Positions 24,949 to 34,293 are shown, counted from the stretch's first letter. The stretch: DNA of 61,065 nt from Acidobacteriaceae bacterium (GCA_003140075.1 PLIO01000101.1:1-61065); one strand, 5' to 3'. Numbers and translations: made by a program. The notes: a model not told the origin generated them from the sequence alone.

Positions 24949-25578
24949 ATGGAAACCATCCAAAACAAACTAGAGGGGCCTGTCAGTGATGAACTGACGC
25001 TGGTACGGGCCGCCAAGCAGGGCGACGACTCGGCTTTTGAAGAGCTGGTTCGGCGTTACGATCGAAACGTTTTTCGGATCGCGCAACACATCACGCAGAA
25101 CCGCGAGGATGCGGAAGATGTGGTGCAGGAAGCGTTCCTGAAGGCGTACGGCAACTTGGCGAAGTTCCAGGAGCAGTCGAAGTTTTATACCTGGCTGGTG
25201 CGGATCGCAGTCAACGAAGCGTTGATGAAGTTGCGCCGCAAGAAGCCCGAGCGTACCGTTTCGCTCGACGAGGATATAAAGACTGAAGACGATTCTCTTC
25301 CGCGCGAAATCGCGGATTGGAGCCCGAACCCCGAGCAGCAGTACAACCAGGCGGAGTTGCGGGAGATTTTGAGTAAGACGATCCAGGGCCTTCCCCCAGG
25401 TTTCCGGACCGTGTTTGTACTGAGAGACGTGGAAGGACTTTCCACCGAGGAAACCGCGGCGGCTCTCGAATTGAGCGTGCCGGCGGTGAAGTCGCGGTTG
25501 TTGCGCGCGCGCCTGCAGTTGCGCGAGCGCTTAGGACGGTTCTTCCAGAGACGCGAGAGTGGAGATGGCGACCAGTGA
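24949..25578 (+). CDS. ECF RNA polymerase sigma factor (RpoE-like)
   Basis: A 209-residue extracytoplasmic-function sigma factor. Region 2 is DDSAFEELVRRYDRNVFRIAQHIT and DAEDVVQEAFLKAYGNL, binding core polymerase and the -10 element; region 4 is GLSTEETAAALELSVPAVKSRLLRAR, a helix-turn-helix for the -35 element. The ATG at 24949 is chosen over an upstream TTG. Its stop overlaps the anti-sigma GTG start by four bases, so the two are coupled. It most likely controls an envelope-stress regulon. Confidence 0.93.
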   Translation: METIQNKLEGPVSDELTLVRAAKQGDDSAFEELVRRYDRNVFRIAQHITQNREDAEDVVQEAFLKAYGNLAKFQEQSKFYTWLVRIAVNEALMKLRRKKPERTVSLDEDIKTEDDSLPREIADWSPNPEQQYNQAELREILSKTIQGLPPGFRTVFVLRDVEGLSTEETAAALELSVPAVKSRLLRARLQLRERLGRFFQRRESGDGDQ

Positions 25579-25832
25579 AATGCTCTGAGTTTTTGCACGA
25601 GCTGACCAACTATTTGGACGGCGTCCTCGACGAACCTACAAAAGTCGAGCTGGAGAATCATCTTTCCTGGTGCCACAACTGCTACGTAGTTTGTGACACT
25701 ACGAAGAAAACCATCGAGATCTACCGCGACTCCCAACTCTACGAATTGCCGGACGATTTGCGTACCCGCCTCCGCGCAGCCATCATGACCAAATGCCAGC
25801 AACACAAGAAGCGTGGGCCAGAGAGCGTGTGA
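25575..25832 (+). CDS. Zinc-finger anti-sigma factor (ZAS type)
   Basis: An 85-residue protein with the HxxxCxxC-type pattern (NHLSWCHNCYVVC) of zinc-finger anti-sigma domains, which hold an ECF sigma factor inactive. No membrane helix is present, so it is a soluble anti-sigma factor. The GTG start lies within the sigma factor stop (GTGA overlap). The Cys pair makes redox control possible. Partner is the upstream sigma factor by position. Confidence 0.88.
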   Translation: MKCSEFLHELTNYLDGVLDEPTKVELENHLSWCHNCYVVCDTTKKTIEIYRDSQLYELPDDLRTRLRAAIMTKCQQHKKRGPESV

Positions 25833-25950
25833 ACCCAGCGGCGGTGGCGTTGCTGGCGTGGGTTTCCCGTTAGTCCCGCCTCCTCGGATATTCTGTTTCT
25901 CCCCGCATATTGAATCGCATATAATGGACGGACGTGCCGTGGGGTGTTGC

Positions 25951-27063
25951 ATGTTACGTCTTCGGACTGCCTCTCTTCTCGCTTTCTTCTTCTGCCTGTT
26001 CGCAACGGTCCTCGCATTCGGTCAGTCTGGCGATTCCGGACTAAGAAAGAATTCTTCATCCGCCTCATCGCCCCAACCGACGAGCGATCAAGCGCCCGCG
26101 GCCACGGCGCCGATACCTCACGACGCGCCGCGCATTTCCAAACAGACCCGCTACGAAATCATCCGCGACTTTGAGACCCAGCTCGTCTATGCGCGGACTG
26201 CCTTTCCCATGGGCACAAAAGGACTCCGGCTGAAGGAAGGCGTGATTACGCCGAACGGAGAAGAATTGCAGCAGGCGCTCGCCCTTTGGGGGCCGGCGGT
26301 TAAGCCCGGCGATCCGGCACACATCTCCTTTGTGCAGATCAAAGACGACCACATTCATTTCGAGATTAACGGCGGTCCGATCCGCCGGAAGAAATGGTAT
26401 GAGCACATAGAGGTTGCTGGAACATATGGTACGCCGGTTACGGGGCCCGGCGCCCCGCAATCCAATCCGCACGGTTCCTGCGTGGATCTTTATTTCGACA
26501 AGCATGTTCCCGAGATGACGGCGGCGCAGTTGCGCGACTTGTTGCATCCGGTGCTCGATTTCAATGCCAGGAACAAAGAACAAGCCTATCTCGATACCGT
26601 GCCTCCGAAGGTAAAAGAGGCTATCGTGGCGCATCACGTTCTTGTGGGGATGAATCAGGAGATGGTGCTCCACGCCAAAGGCAAGGCTCCAAAAAAAGTC
26701 CGGGAGCGGGATGGTGAGACGGAATATGAGGAGTGGATTTACGGCGAGGCCCCGGCGGATGTCGATTTTGTGCGCTTCGTGGGAGATGAAGTGGTACGTG
26801 TCGAGACCATGAAAGTGGACGGTACGAAGATCGTGCGTACCGAGCGGGAAGTCTTGCTGCCGGAGGCGGACAAGGATAAAGAAGCGAAGAAGGAAAAAGA
26901 GCCGGAAGAGCGGCCGGCGAACGCGCCGAGTCTGAGGCGTCCGGGTGAAGACGCGCAAGACGTGCCCAAGCCGGCCAACGGTCCCGCCCCAGCCGCACCT
27001 ATGCCCCCGCCAGACATACCCCAGCCTCCGAGCGGTCCGGGGGGAATCTTACCGACGAGATAA
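25951..27063 (+). CDS. Secreted protein of unknown function, Pro-rich C-terminus
   Basis: A 370-residue exported protein. The ATG at 25951 starts a signal peptide (LRLRTASLLAFFFCLFATVLAFG); an ATG at 25924 is also possible. The folded middle (about 70-280) has KQTRYEIIRDFETQLVYAR, HFEINGGPIRRKKWYEHIEV and a VGMNQEMVLHAKGKAPKKV block reminiscent of small outer-membrane-assembly folds (BamE-like) in its G-x-V pattern. The last 80 residues are Lys/Glu-rich then Pro-rich. I do not know its function. It lies behind the sigma/anti-sigma pair and may belong to the same regulon. Confidence 0.7.
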   Translation: MLRLRTASLLAFFFCLFATVLAFGQSGDSGLRKNSSSASSPQPTSDQAPAATAPIPHDAPRISKQTRYEIIRDFETQLVYARTAFPMGTKGLRLKEGVITPNGEELQQALALWGPAVKPGDPAHISFVQIKDDHIHFEINGGPIRRKKWYEHIEVAGTYGTPVTGPGAPQSNPHGSCVDLYFDKHVPEMTAAQLRDLLHPVLDFNARNKEQAYLDTVPPKVKEAIVAHHVLVGMNQEMVLHAKGKAPKKVRERDGETEYEEWIYGEAPADVDFVRFVGDEVVRVETMKVDGTKIVRTEREVLLPEADKDKEAKKEKEPEERPANAPSLRRPGEDAQDVPKPANGPAPAAPMPPPDIPQPPSGPGGILPTR

Positions 27064-27158
27064 CCGCGGGTCGAGTTTCGCGGGCAGCAGTTTCGCAGAG
27101 GGCACACCTACTTTCTTACTCCCCGGTTGTTTTCCCGCATGCCGGAAGCGATCAAATA

Positions 27159-28145
27159 CTAGCGCGCGGCGACCGCCGAGCCGGCATCCGCGAACGAGAA
27201 AGCCAAGTCTACGTTGGGAAACTCCTGGCCATCGACCTCCACGTAGGGGTAGACGAAATAGTTTAGCGGCTTACCATTCTGCGGAGGACTCAGGCGCAGG
27301 TCGCGGCCCATGCTGAACTGCACGCGGTTCACATCGTGCGAGCCGAAGAAGTAATCGCGTTTTTCCTGGTGCTTCCACGCCTCGGAAATGTCTACAGGTA
27401 TCCATCCCTGGCCGTCGATGTAGAAATCGGACCAGCAGTGGTAGCCGGCGATCTCTGCGCTGTGTTTGTCAGGAGGTAGTGGAAATCCAATCTCGAAGCG
27501 GGCCGGGATGCCCTGCGACCGAGCCATGGCAATGAACAGGGAATGGAAGTCGGTGCAGTTGCCTTTCTTCGCGTCGCACGCATAGAGAACGTCACCGTGT
27601 CCCCAACCTGTTCCCGTCTTATCGTAGCGCATGGTGGTGAAGAGGTAGTCGTAGATGGCGCGGGCTTTGTCGAGCGGTTGAGTTTTGCCTTCGGTGACTT
27701 TTACGGCTAGGTCGGCGGGTAAGCCAGTGATAGGGACAAGGACGTCAGGCTGAAGATCTTCTTGCCTTTCTGCCGATGAGAGCGAAGCGGGAGTTAAATG
27801 CGGGGCGGATTGTCCGAGCGCCACGCGTTCGCGGCGGACGACATCGTATTCCACGTCGAAGTGCAGTTCGGGCTGCGCGGAACTGCTCTCGGCATAATAA
27901 ATCTGGTTGCCGTATTTCGATTCGCTGGTTTTTTTCAACGGCAGATCCCCGTGAACGGAGACGACTCTCACCTCTTGATAATCGTCGGACTGAGCCGCTG
28001 GGATCCAGATGCGAACCTTTTTTCCTGCAGGGAGATTCTTCACCGTGAAGGCGTAATGGAATGTGAAGTGACGTGAATCCTGGGCGAAGCAGGACAGAGC
28101 CAGGGTGATAAGCAGAGGCAGCAACACGGAAGTTTTGCGCAGCAT
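27159..28145 (-). CDS. Secreted transglutaminase-like domain protein
   Basis: A 328-residue protein with a signal peptide (MLRKTSVLLPLLITLALSC), an N-terminal beta domain (about 25-150) and a transglutaminase-like papain fold at about 180-290. The triad is the Cys in KKGNCTDFHSLFI, the His in AGYHCWSDFY and the Asp in WIPVDISEAW. Such proteins act as peptidases or amide-bond enzymes outside the cytoplasm. The Cys after the leading LSC could be a lipobox, but the motif is weak. It stands alone. Confidence 0.88.
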   Translation of the reverse strand: MLRKTSVLLPLLITLALSCFAQDSRHFTFHYAFTVKNLPAGKKVRIWIPAAQSDDYQEVRVVSVHGDLPLKKTSESKYGNQIYYAESSSAQPELHFDVEYDVVRRERVALGQSAPHLTPASLSSAERQEDLQPDVLVPITGLPADLAVKVTEGKTQPLDKARAIYDYLFTTMRYDKTGTGWGHGDVLYACDAKKGNCTDFHSLFIAMARSQGIPARFEIGFPLPPDKHSAEIAGYHCWSDFYIDGQGWIPVDISEAWKHQEKRDYFFGSHDVNRVQFSMGRDLRLSPPQNGKPLNYFVYPYVEVDGQEFPNVDLAFSFADAGSAVAAR

Positions 28146-28379
28146 AGGCGGCTTCCTTTCATGTTCTCAACTGAAGAACTGAGGGCTCAGATTGACAGTG
28201 TTTGGAAACGACACACGGGCGTCTTAGAGGGAAAGCCGTCAAGTGAAGCCGCGCTTCGGTATGCGCATGGGAGTGAAGATGCCGGAAAGGACCCGACGAT
28301 GCGGTATTGTAGCAGAGGCGATTGCAGGAAAAACCTATCCTCGCGCCCCTCGAATCGTTCCTTACGTTAGAATCTCTGC

Positions 28380-29324
28380 GTGCCCGTAGCCATCCAATGC
28401 CGCGATCTACGCAAGACTTACGACGGTAAGGTTGAGGCCGTGCGCGGGTTGAACCTCGAGATTCAAACCGGCGAATGCTTCGGGCTGCTCGGCCCCAATG
28501 GAGCAGGGAAGACGACTACGATTGAAATCCTGGAGGGTTTGCTGGAGCCGACTTCGGGCGAGGTGTCGATCCTCGGCCACTCCTGGCGCGAAAATGCGCG
28601 CGAGATGCGGGAATGGCTGGGGATTTCGCTGCAGGAGACGCGGCTTTCCGAGAAGCTGACGGTGCGCGAAACCGTCGAGCTGTTTGCCAGCTTCTACCGG
28701 GAACCGCGTTCGTCCGAGGAAGTGCTCGAGCAGTTGCAGCTCACGGAAAAAGGGGACGCGTGGGTAGGGAAGCTTTCCGGCGGGCAGAGGCAGCGGCTGG
28801 CGGTGGCGACGGCGCTGGTATGCAATCCGAAGATTCTTTTTCTCGACGAGCCGACAACCGGGCTTGATCCGCAAAGCCGGCGGCAGTTGTGGGATATTGT
28901 CCGGGAATTCCAGCGTGCCGGCGGCACGGTACTGTTGACTACGCATTACATGGACGAAGCCGAGCGATTGTGTGACCGGCTGGCGATTGTGGATCACGGG
29001 CAGATCATCGCGGAGGGTTCGCCGGCCAGTTTGATTGAGCGCTTGGGAGGTCACCACGTGGTGGAATTTGCCGTGAGCGCGAAGGCTGCGGGCAATTCGG
29101 ATGGTGCGGCGCTCGAGGCCTGGCGCGCGCTGCCCAGCGTGGAGTCGGTGCACGAGGACGACGGCATGGTGGCGTTGAGTGTAAAGGAGCCACACCTGAC
29201 GATTCCGGCACTGCTGGATGCGGTTGGTAAGCAGGGAAGCGAGCTGCAACATTTGACCACTCGGCAGGCCAGTTTGGAAGATGTGTTTGTACGGCTGACC
29301 GGGCGGCATTTGCGGGAAGAGTGA
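28380..29324 (+). CDS. ABC-2 type transporter ATP-binding protein
   Basis: A 314-residue ATPase of the drug or daunorubicin exporter type. Walker A is GPNGAGKTT (38-46), the signature LSGGQRQRL, Walker B ILFLDEPTTGLD, and the switch His in LLTTHYMDEAERL. A C-terminal extension (about 225-314) is typical for CcmA/DrrA ATPases. The start is a GTG at 28380. Its permease is at 30374, with a thioredoxin-like gene between the two on the same strand. Confidence 0.93.
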   Translation: MPVAIQCRDLRKTYDGKVEAVRGLNLEIQTGECFGLLGPNGAGKTTTIEILEGLLEPTSGEVSILGHSWRENAREMREWLGISLQETRLSEKLTVRETVELFASFYREPRSSEEVLEQLQLTEKGDAWVGKLSGGQRQRLAVATALVCNPKILFLDEPTTGLDPQSRRQLWDIVREFQRAGGTVLLTTHYMDEAERLCDRLAIVDHGQIIAEGSPASLIERLGGHHVVEFAVSAKAAGNSDGAALEAWRALPSVESVHEDDGMVALSVKEPHLTIPALLDAVGKQGSELQHLTTRQASLEDVFVRLTGRHLREE

Positions 29325-29338
29325 GATGAAGTGAAAGG

Positions 29339-30220
29339 ATGGGCACGATGGTGAAGGGATATTTTCGCTACATAGTTTTTCTGCTGGCAACGGCGGCTAT
29401 GGTGCTGTGCGGGCGGTGTGCGTTGGCACAGGCTGCGGTGTCTGACTCGACCGGTTTCCCTCCGCTGGACCAGTGGAAGGCCGCGATTCTGGAGGGAGAC
29501 GCGGCGGGATTGAAGGCGTTCTACAGCACGGATCCGGAGGCGGAGGTACAGGCCAACGGCGTTACGGCCGGAGCCGATGCGGATGTGAATTTCTGGCTGG
29601 GATTGAAAGCGCGCAGCATAAAAGTGGAAATCGTCCGCCTGAAGGAGCACCCCGATGCTGAGGGCATCATCTTCAAAGCCGAAGTGCAGACCGGCTTGCC
29701 GAATGGCCAAGTGATGAGCGTAACCGACGCCCAAGGGTGGAAGAAGCAGGGCGAACAGTGGCGCATTGTGGGCGCCGAACGAACCGATGCGCCGCATCTG
29801 AAACAGCCTTCGGACATGAATAAGAATATTTATCCGCCGGATGCGGATGCGCACGCGGAGATCAAAGAAGCCGAGGAGAAGGCGGCGACCGAGCACAAGC
29901 GCGTGCTGCTGGTGTTTGGAGCGAACTGGTGCTTTGACTGCCACGTGCTGGACCTGGCGTTCCATCGGCCCGACTTTGCATCGGTTATGACGGGCTATGA
30001 GGTTGTGCATGTTGACCTGGGAGACGATGAAAAGAAGAATGCCGATCTGGTAAAGCAGTTCGATGTGCCGCTGAACAAAGGCATTCCTGCCCTCGCGGTA
30101 GCCGAGAGCGACGGCAAACTGGTGGTCAGCCAGAAGAACGGCGAATTCGAGGACGCGCGGTCGCTCACTCCGGAGGCGTTGCTGGCATTTCTGAATAAGT
30201 GGAAACCGGAGGCGCGATAG
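29339..30220 (+). CDS. Secreted thioredoxin-like protein with an N-terminal NTF2/SnoaL-like domain
   Basis: A 293-residue exported protein. A signal peptide (FRYIVFLLATAAMVLCG, ending near ALAQA) is followed by an NTF2-like or DUF4440-like domain (about 40-150, with NFWLGLKARSIKVEIVRLKEH and WKKQGEQWRIVGAERTD), then a thioredoxin fold at about 170-290 whose active site is ANWCFDCHVLDL. WCxxC with FD between the Cys suggests a disulfide reductase or DsbD-C-like partner rather than an oxidase. It sits between the ABC ATPase and permease genes. Confidence 0.85.
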   Translation: MGTMVKGYFRYIVFLLATAAMVLCGRCALAQAAVSDSTGFPPLDQWKAAILEGDAAGLKAFYSTDPEAEVQANGVTAGADADVNFWLGLKARSIKVEIVRLKEHPDAEGIIFKAEVQTGLPNGQVMSVTDAQGWKKQGEQWRIVGAERTDAPHLKQPSDMNKNIYPPDADAHAEIKEAEEKAATEHKRVLLVFGANWCFDCHVLDLAFHRPDFASVMTGYEVVHVDLGDDEKKNADLVKQFDVPLNKGIPALAVAESDGKLVVSQKNGEFEDARSLTPEALLAFLNKWKPEAR

Positions 30221-30254
30221 AGTGGTTTCGGTTGCCGCGCATCCTTTGCGAGTT

Positions 30255-30352
30255 GTCATCCCGAGCGGAGCGAGGGATCTTGGTATTTGCCGATAAAGCC
30301 AAGACGAGCAGTGTTGGCGAGAACCAAGGTCCCTCGCTCTGCTCGGGATGAC
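30255..30352. repeat. Inverted pair of the GTCATCCYGAGC dispersed repeat
   Basis: GTCATCCCGAGCGGAGCG at 30255 and the reverse complement CTCGCTCTGCTCGGGATGAC ending at 30352 form arms of about 29 bp with a 40-bp loop. The hairpin lies between the thioredoxin-like gene and the ABC permease ATG at 30374 and would be in the transcript. It is a member of the family seen at 35301, 49887, 52111 and 55217. Confidence 0.8.
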
Positions 30353-30373
30353 AAAACGGGTTGGATTCAGCTT

Positions 30374-31489
30374 ATGAGCGTCGCAGAGCAAACGCCCGTT
30401 ATAGAAAAAAGGTCTTCGAGGAAGTATCCGCAACGGCGAAATGGGCGGTGGTCGGGATACCTTCACCTTCTGGGCGCGCGCATGCTCGAGTTGAAGCGAG
30501 AACCGGAAGTCGTGTTCTGGGTATTTGTGTTTCCTTTGTTGTTGGCGCTGGGGCTCGGGATTGCATTCCGTAACAAACCGGCGGATGCGTCGTCAGTTGC
30601 GATTGTCGCCGGAGCGGGAACGCAGCAAGCCGAAGCCATGTTGCTGCGCTCTACGCAGCACGATTCGTTCAAAGTCGAACTGCAAGACGCTGAAGATGCT
30701 CGCAAGGGGTTCCGATTGGGCAAGTACGATCTCGTGATTGAACCGGACGGGGCGGGAGCACTGAGATATCGCTACGATCCGGCGCGTCCGGAGAGCGTGC
30801 TGGCCCGAGCCGAAGTGGACGAAGCGCTGCAGACTGCGGCGGGGCGCAAGGATGTCGTCGCCACGAGTGTTGTGACTTCGTCCGAACCTGGGTCGCGCTA
30901 CATCGACTTTCTGATTCCCGGCTTGCTGGGCATGAACCTGATGAACTCCGGCATGTGGGGCATCGGATTCGCGCTGGTAGATATGCGCCAGCGCAAGCTG
31001 CTCAAGCGCTTTGTGGGCACGCCCATGCGGCGGAGCGATTTCCTGCTGGCACTGATGTCGAGCCGTCTGGTGTTGATGATTATCGAGATCGGCTTGTTGA
31101 TGACCCTCGGGGTTCTCGTGTTCCACATGAAGGTGTTGGGGTCTCTATTCTCAATTCTGTTACTGGGAGCGCTAGGGGCTCTATGCTTTGGCGGGGTTGG
31201 ATTGGTGACGGCGAGCCGGGCGCAAAAGATCGAAAGCGTGAGCGGTCTTATGAACCTTGTGATGATGCCCATGTGGATTTTTTCCGGCGTGTTTTTTTCC
31301 TATGAGCGTTTCCCCGCGGTGATTCAGCCTTTGATCAAAGCGCTTCCGCTGACCGCTCTGAACGATGCTCTGAGGGCGAGCATTCTGGAAGGGACGCCGC
31401 TGATTCGCCAATGGCCTCGCCTGTTGGTGATGGGCCTGTGGGGGTGCATCTCTTTCTTCCTGGCGCTGAAGTGGTTTCGGTGGACTTAG
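30374..31489 (+). CDS. ABC-2 type transporter permease
   Basis: A 371-residue integral membrane protein. One membrane helix near the start (VFWVFVFPLLLALGLGIAF) precedes a soluble loop (about 65-185), and five further helices (from LIPGLLGMNLMNSGMWGIGFA to LLVMGLWGCISFFLAL) make up the ABC-2 exporter channel. The VDMRQRKLLKRFVGTPMRRSDF and MPMWIFSGVFFSYERFP blocks are typical. It pairs with the ATPase at 28380. The ATG at 30374 avoids reading through the repeat hairpin just upstream. Substrate unknown. Confidence 0.9.
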   Translation: MSVAEQTPVIEKRSSRKYPQRRNGRWSGYLHLLGARMLELKREPEVVFWVFVFPLLLALGLGIAFRNKPADASSVAIVAGAGTQQAEAMLLRSTQHDSFKVELQDAEDARKGFRLGKYDLVIEPDGAGALRYRYDPARPESVLARAEVDEALQTAAGRKDVVATSVVTSSEPGSRYIDFLIPGLLGMNLMNSGMWGIGFALVDMRQRKLLKRFVGTPMRRSDFLLALMSSRLVLMIIEIGLLMTLGVLVFHMKVLGSLFSILLLGALGALCFGGVGLVTASRAQKIESVSGLMNLVMMPMWIFSGVFFSYERFPAVIQPLIKALPLTALNDALRASILEGTPLIRQWPRLLVMGLWGCISFFLALKWFRWT

Positions 31490-31607
31490 AGAGGGATTAA
31501 CCGGCAGGTCTATCCAGGCAGCTTCCGAAGCTTGGGCCCCGCCCGCAAGTCTTGGGAGAAGTTACGAACGAGGCCGGCTGCGGTGCTTGCGAAAGCAACT
31601 ACTCTAC

Positions 31608-31835
31608 TTACGACTTGACTAGCTTGGCGGCAGCCTTTCGGACTTTCGCCCAGCGTAGTTTTTGCGCTTCGGCAATACGCCGGCGAGCGTCCTTGCTCAA
31701 GGTACGGCCCGTCGTCTTGAGCTTCTTCCCGCCAGCATGGCCGAGTGCATCCAACGCTTTCCCCACTTGTCCCATCTCTTTTTCAAGACGAGAGTACTCC
31801 TTCCGCAGGGAAACAACTACTTTGTTCATCATCAT
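31608..31835 (-). CDS. Small basic protein of unknown function
   Basis: A 75-residue lysine-rich protein (MMMNKVVVSLRKEYSRLEKEMG; GRTLSKDARRRIAEAQKLRWA). The C-terminal LSKDARRRIAEAQKLRWAKVRKA pattern occurs in many small basic proteins I associate with Acidobacteriota; it may bind nucleic acid. AAGGGGG lies 5 bp before the first of three tandem ATG codons. Function unknown. Confidence 0.7.
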   Translation of the reverse strand: MMMNKVVVSLRKEYSRLEKEMGQVGKALDALGHAGGKKLKTTGRTLSKDARRRIAEAQKLRWAKVRKAAAKLVKS

Positions 31836-31976
31836 GAATACCCCCTTGTAATTAAGGTAACACGGGCAGGACATTAGTTGGATGTCTTATGGGTGACTTT
31901 GAGTCAACCCGCCACACAGTGAGACCTAAACGGGACGAACTTCGGATTAGGAGACTTAAGTTAGCGGAATTAGTTC

Positions 31977-33665
31977 TTACCCAGCGCCGATAGTGGATAG
32001 GAACCGCGGAGCCTGACGAGCCTTTGTCGTCTGTTCGAAGGCGAATGCCAGGCGGATGAGAGTTGGCTCGCTCCAGGCGCGTCCGAAGAATGAGATACCG
32101 ACGGGCAAACCAGAGATAAATCCAGCCGTAACGTTGATGTTGGGGTATCCCGCGACGGCAGCGGCATTGGAGCTTCCCCCCGCCACGTGATCGCCATTGA
32201 CCAGGTCTGTGATCCACGCTGGGCCGCCGGTGGGCGCGACGATGGCGTCGAGATGGTACTTATCCATAGTGGCGTCAATGCCCTCCGTGCGAGCCAGTTG
32301 GTGGTTCTTTTCGAGTGCGTCGAGATACGCCTTTTCGGTAAGCGAGCCCTTAGCTTCGGCCTTCACGAACAAGTCCTGGCCGAAATAAGGCATCTCTTTC
32401 TGATGGTTGCGGTCGTTGAAATCGATGATCTCCTTTAGCGTGCGGACCGGAGCATTGGGGCCGAGATTCGCGAGATAGGTGTTGAGGTCGGCTTTAAGTT
32501 CGTACATAAATACCAATAATTCGCTCTCGTCGAACTTACCCAGAGTTTCAATGTCAGCGGGATCGACTAACGTGGCTCCTTGTTTCTTCATGGCATCGAG
32601 CGCTTGCTCCATGAGAGCGTCAACGGCATCGCTGAAGCCGAAGTATTTCCTGGCCACGCCGATGCGGGCTCCTTTGAGGCCGTTGGGATCGCAGAATCGA
32701 GTGTAGTCGGCGAAAGACTTGCCTTGGCTACCCGCAGTGGAGGAGTCCCGTGGGTCGGTGCCCGTCAATGCGCCCAGCAGAGTGGCGGCGTCGCGCACGG
32801 TGCGGCACATTGGGCCGGCGCCGTCCTGGCTGTGCGAAATAGGAATGATGCCACTCCGGCTTACGAGACCCACGGTGGGCTTGATGCCGGCTAGCCCATT
32901 CGAAGACGAGGGGCAAACGATTGAACCGTCGGTCTCCGTCCCGATGCCAACTGCACATAAGTTGGCGGATATGCCCGCGCCGGTACCTGAGCTTGAGCCG
33001 CAGGGGTTGCGGTCCAGCGCGTAGGGGTTGCGGGTAAGGCCGCCACGGCCGCTCCATCCGCTGGTCGAGTGGCTGGAACGAATATTCGCCCACTCGCTGA
33101 GATTGGTCTTGCCCAGAATGACGGCGCCAGCGGCGCGCAGCCTTTCGGCGACGAAAGAATCTCTGGCCGGTTTAGAGCCGACCAGAGCGAGCGAACCGGC
33201 CGTCGTCATCATCCGGTCGGCGGTGTCGATATTATCTTTAATCAGAACGGGGATACCATGCAGCGGACCCCGCGCACCTTTGGCTTTGCGTTCCTGATCG
33301 AGCGTGTCTGCGATCGAGAGCGCGTCGGGATTCAGTTCGATAATGCTGTTGATCGCGGGACCCTGTTTATCGATCTCTCCGATGCGGGCGGAGTATTTCT
33401 CCACCAGAGAACGGGCCGTGAATTTGCCCGACTTCATTCCCTCCTGCAAGTCGATGATCGTGATCTCATCGAGTTCGAAAGGCTGGACATCGGGAGCTGC
33501 GGGTGCGCCGTTCGAAGGACTTGCTGTCGCGGATGTGGTCTCTCTCGCCGATCCAAACGCCGGATACAGCGGAGTCAGACTCGCGGCTGCACTGCCGATA
33601 ACTGTGGCTTTGAGGAACGAACGGCGGTTGGCGGCAAACTTCGTGTCACCTTGATCTCGGGCCAT
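31977..33665 (-). CDS. Amidase signature family enzyme, Tat-exported
   Basis: A 562-residue amidase signature hydrolase. The N-terminus NRRSFLKATVIGSAAASL is a twin-arginine signal, so the enzyme folds before export. The Ser-cisSer-Lys triad region is seen as PVLIKDNIDTADRM (Lys), GSSSGTGAGIS and TDGSIVCPSSSNGLAG. Substrates of the family include amides, ureas and peptides; none can be picked here. The ATG at 33665 is preferred over 33701 because the Tat motif then starts near residue 14. Divergent from the cold-shock gene. Confidence 0.92.
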   Translation of the reverse strand: MARDQGDTKFAANRRSFLKATVIGSAAASLTPLYPAFGSARETTSATASPSNGAPAAPDVQPFELDEITIIDLQEGMKSGKFTARSLVEKYSARIGEIDKQGPAINSIIELNPDALSIADTLDQERKAKGARGPLHGIPVLIKDNIDTADRMMTTAGSLALVGSKPARDSFVAERLRAAGAVILGKTNLSEWANIRSSHSTSGWSGRGGLTRNPYALDRNPCGSSSGTGAGISANLCAVGIGTETDGSIVCPSSSNGLAGIKPTVGLVSRSGIIPISHSQDGAGPMCRTVRDAATLLGALTGTDPRDSSTAGSQGKSFADYTRFCDPNGLKGARIGVARKYFGFSDAVDALMEQALDAMKKQGATLVDPADIETLGKFDESELLVFMYELKADLNTYLANLGPNAPVRTLKEIIDFNDRNHQKEMPYFGQDLFVKAEAKGSLTEKAYLDALEKNHQLARTEGIDATMDKYHLDAIVAPTGGPAWITDLVNGDHVAGGSSNAAAVAGYPNINVTAGFISGLPVGISFFGRAWSEPTLIRLAFAFEQTTKARQAPRFLSTIGAG

Positions 33666-33844
33666 GATTCGAAACGTCCCCTGATTGCGAGCTGATGGCA
33701 AATATCAACGAACATAATAATCCACTTCCGGACATGCTGCGCTGTCCTGGCCAACCTAGGGCCACGATTGTGAGGATCCGCAAGAGTTTGGCAATCAGTC
33801 AGTTTCGGCTGAACCGCTAAACCAACAACTACCAAGATTTCTTC

Positions 33845-33871
33845 TTGATTTTTCGGTTTGGCGTGTATAAT
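33845..33871 (+). promoter_or_regulatory. Promoter of the cold-shock protein gene
   Basis: A perfect TATAAT -10 box at 33866-33871 with TTGATT at 33845-33850 (spacer 15 bp, slightly short). It would start a 5' leader of about 115 nt before the csp ATG at 33992, in line with the long leaders typical of cold-shock mRNAs. Confidence 0.65.
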
Positions 33872-33991
33872 TAAAACCAGCTAAGTTTGACTCACAAGCA
33901 ATTGAAGGTCGGTATCGCCAACCAGCGTCACCCCCTCACTAGCAGCGAATCTTCTCAGCACAATCCAAAAGAAACAAGAATAGGACTATCA

Positions 33992-34195
33992 ATGGCAGAA
34001 CAAGGAACAGTGAAGTGGTTTAACGACGCCAAGGGCTATGGCTTTATCAGCCGTCAAAATGGCGAGGACGTTTTCGTGCATTTCTCCGCGATTCAGGCTG
34101 GCGGCTTCCGCAGCCTGCAGGAAGGCCAAACCGTGCAGTTCGACGTGACCAAGGGCCCCAAGGGCTGGCAAGCGGAGAACGTCCAAGCGGTCTAA
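33992..34195 (+). CDS. Cold-shock protein, CspA family
   Basis: A 67-residue OB-fold RNA chaperone. It contains RNP1 (GYGFISR) and RNP2 (DVFVHFSAI), starts [15 protein letters not shown] and ends in [11 protein letters not shown], as in CspA-family proteins. It melts structure in mRNA at low temperature or in growth transitions. The ATG at 33992 gives the usual length; the longer frame to 33887 is leader. A terminator hairpin follows about 30 bp after the stop. Confidence 0.97.
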   Translation: MAEQGTVKWFNDAKGYGFISRQNGEDVFVHFSAIQAGGFRSLQEGQTVQFDVTKGPKGWQAENVQAV

Positions 34196-34226
34196 GTGAC
34201 CACGCTCTCGAAGCGATAACTAAAAT

Positions 34227-34256
34227 GCCCGGCATCCGAAAGGAACCGGGCGTTTT
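34227..34256 (+). terminator. Rho-independent terminator after the cold-shock gene
   Basis: GCCCGG (34227-34232) and CCGGGC (34246-34251) form a 6-bp stem with a 13-nt loop, followed by GTTTTT. Confidence 0.85.
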
Positions 34257-34293
34257 TCATTTCTTGGAGCAGCAACTTTTCCAGCTCGAAGCA

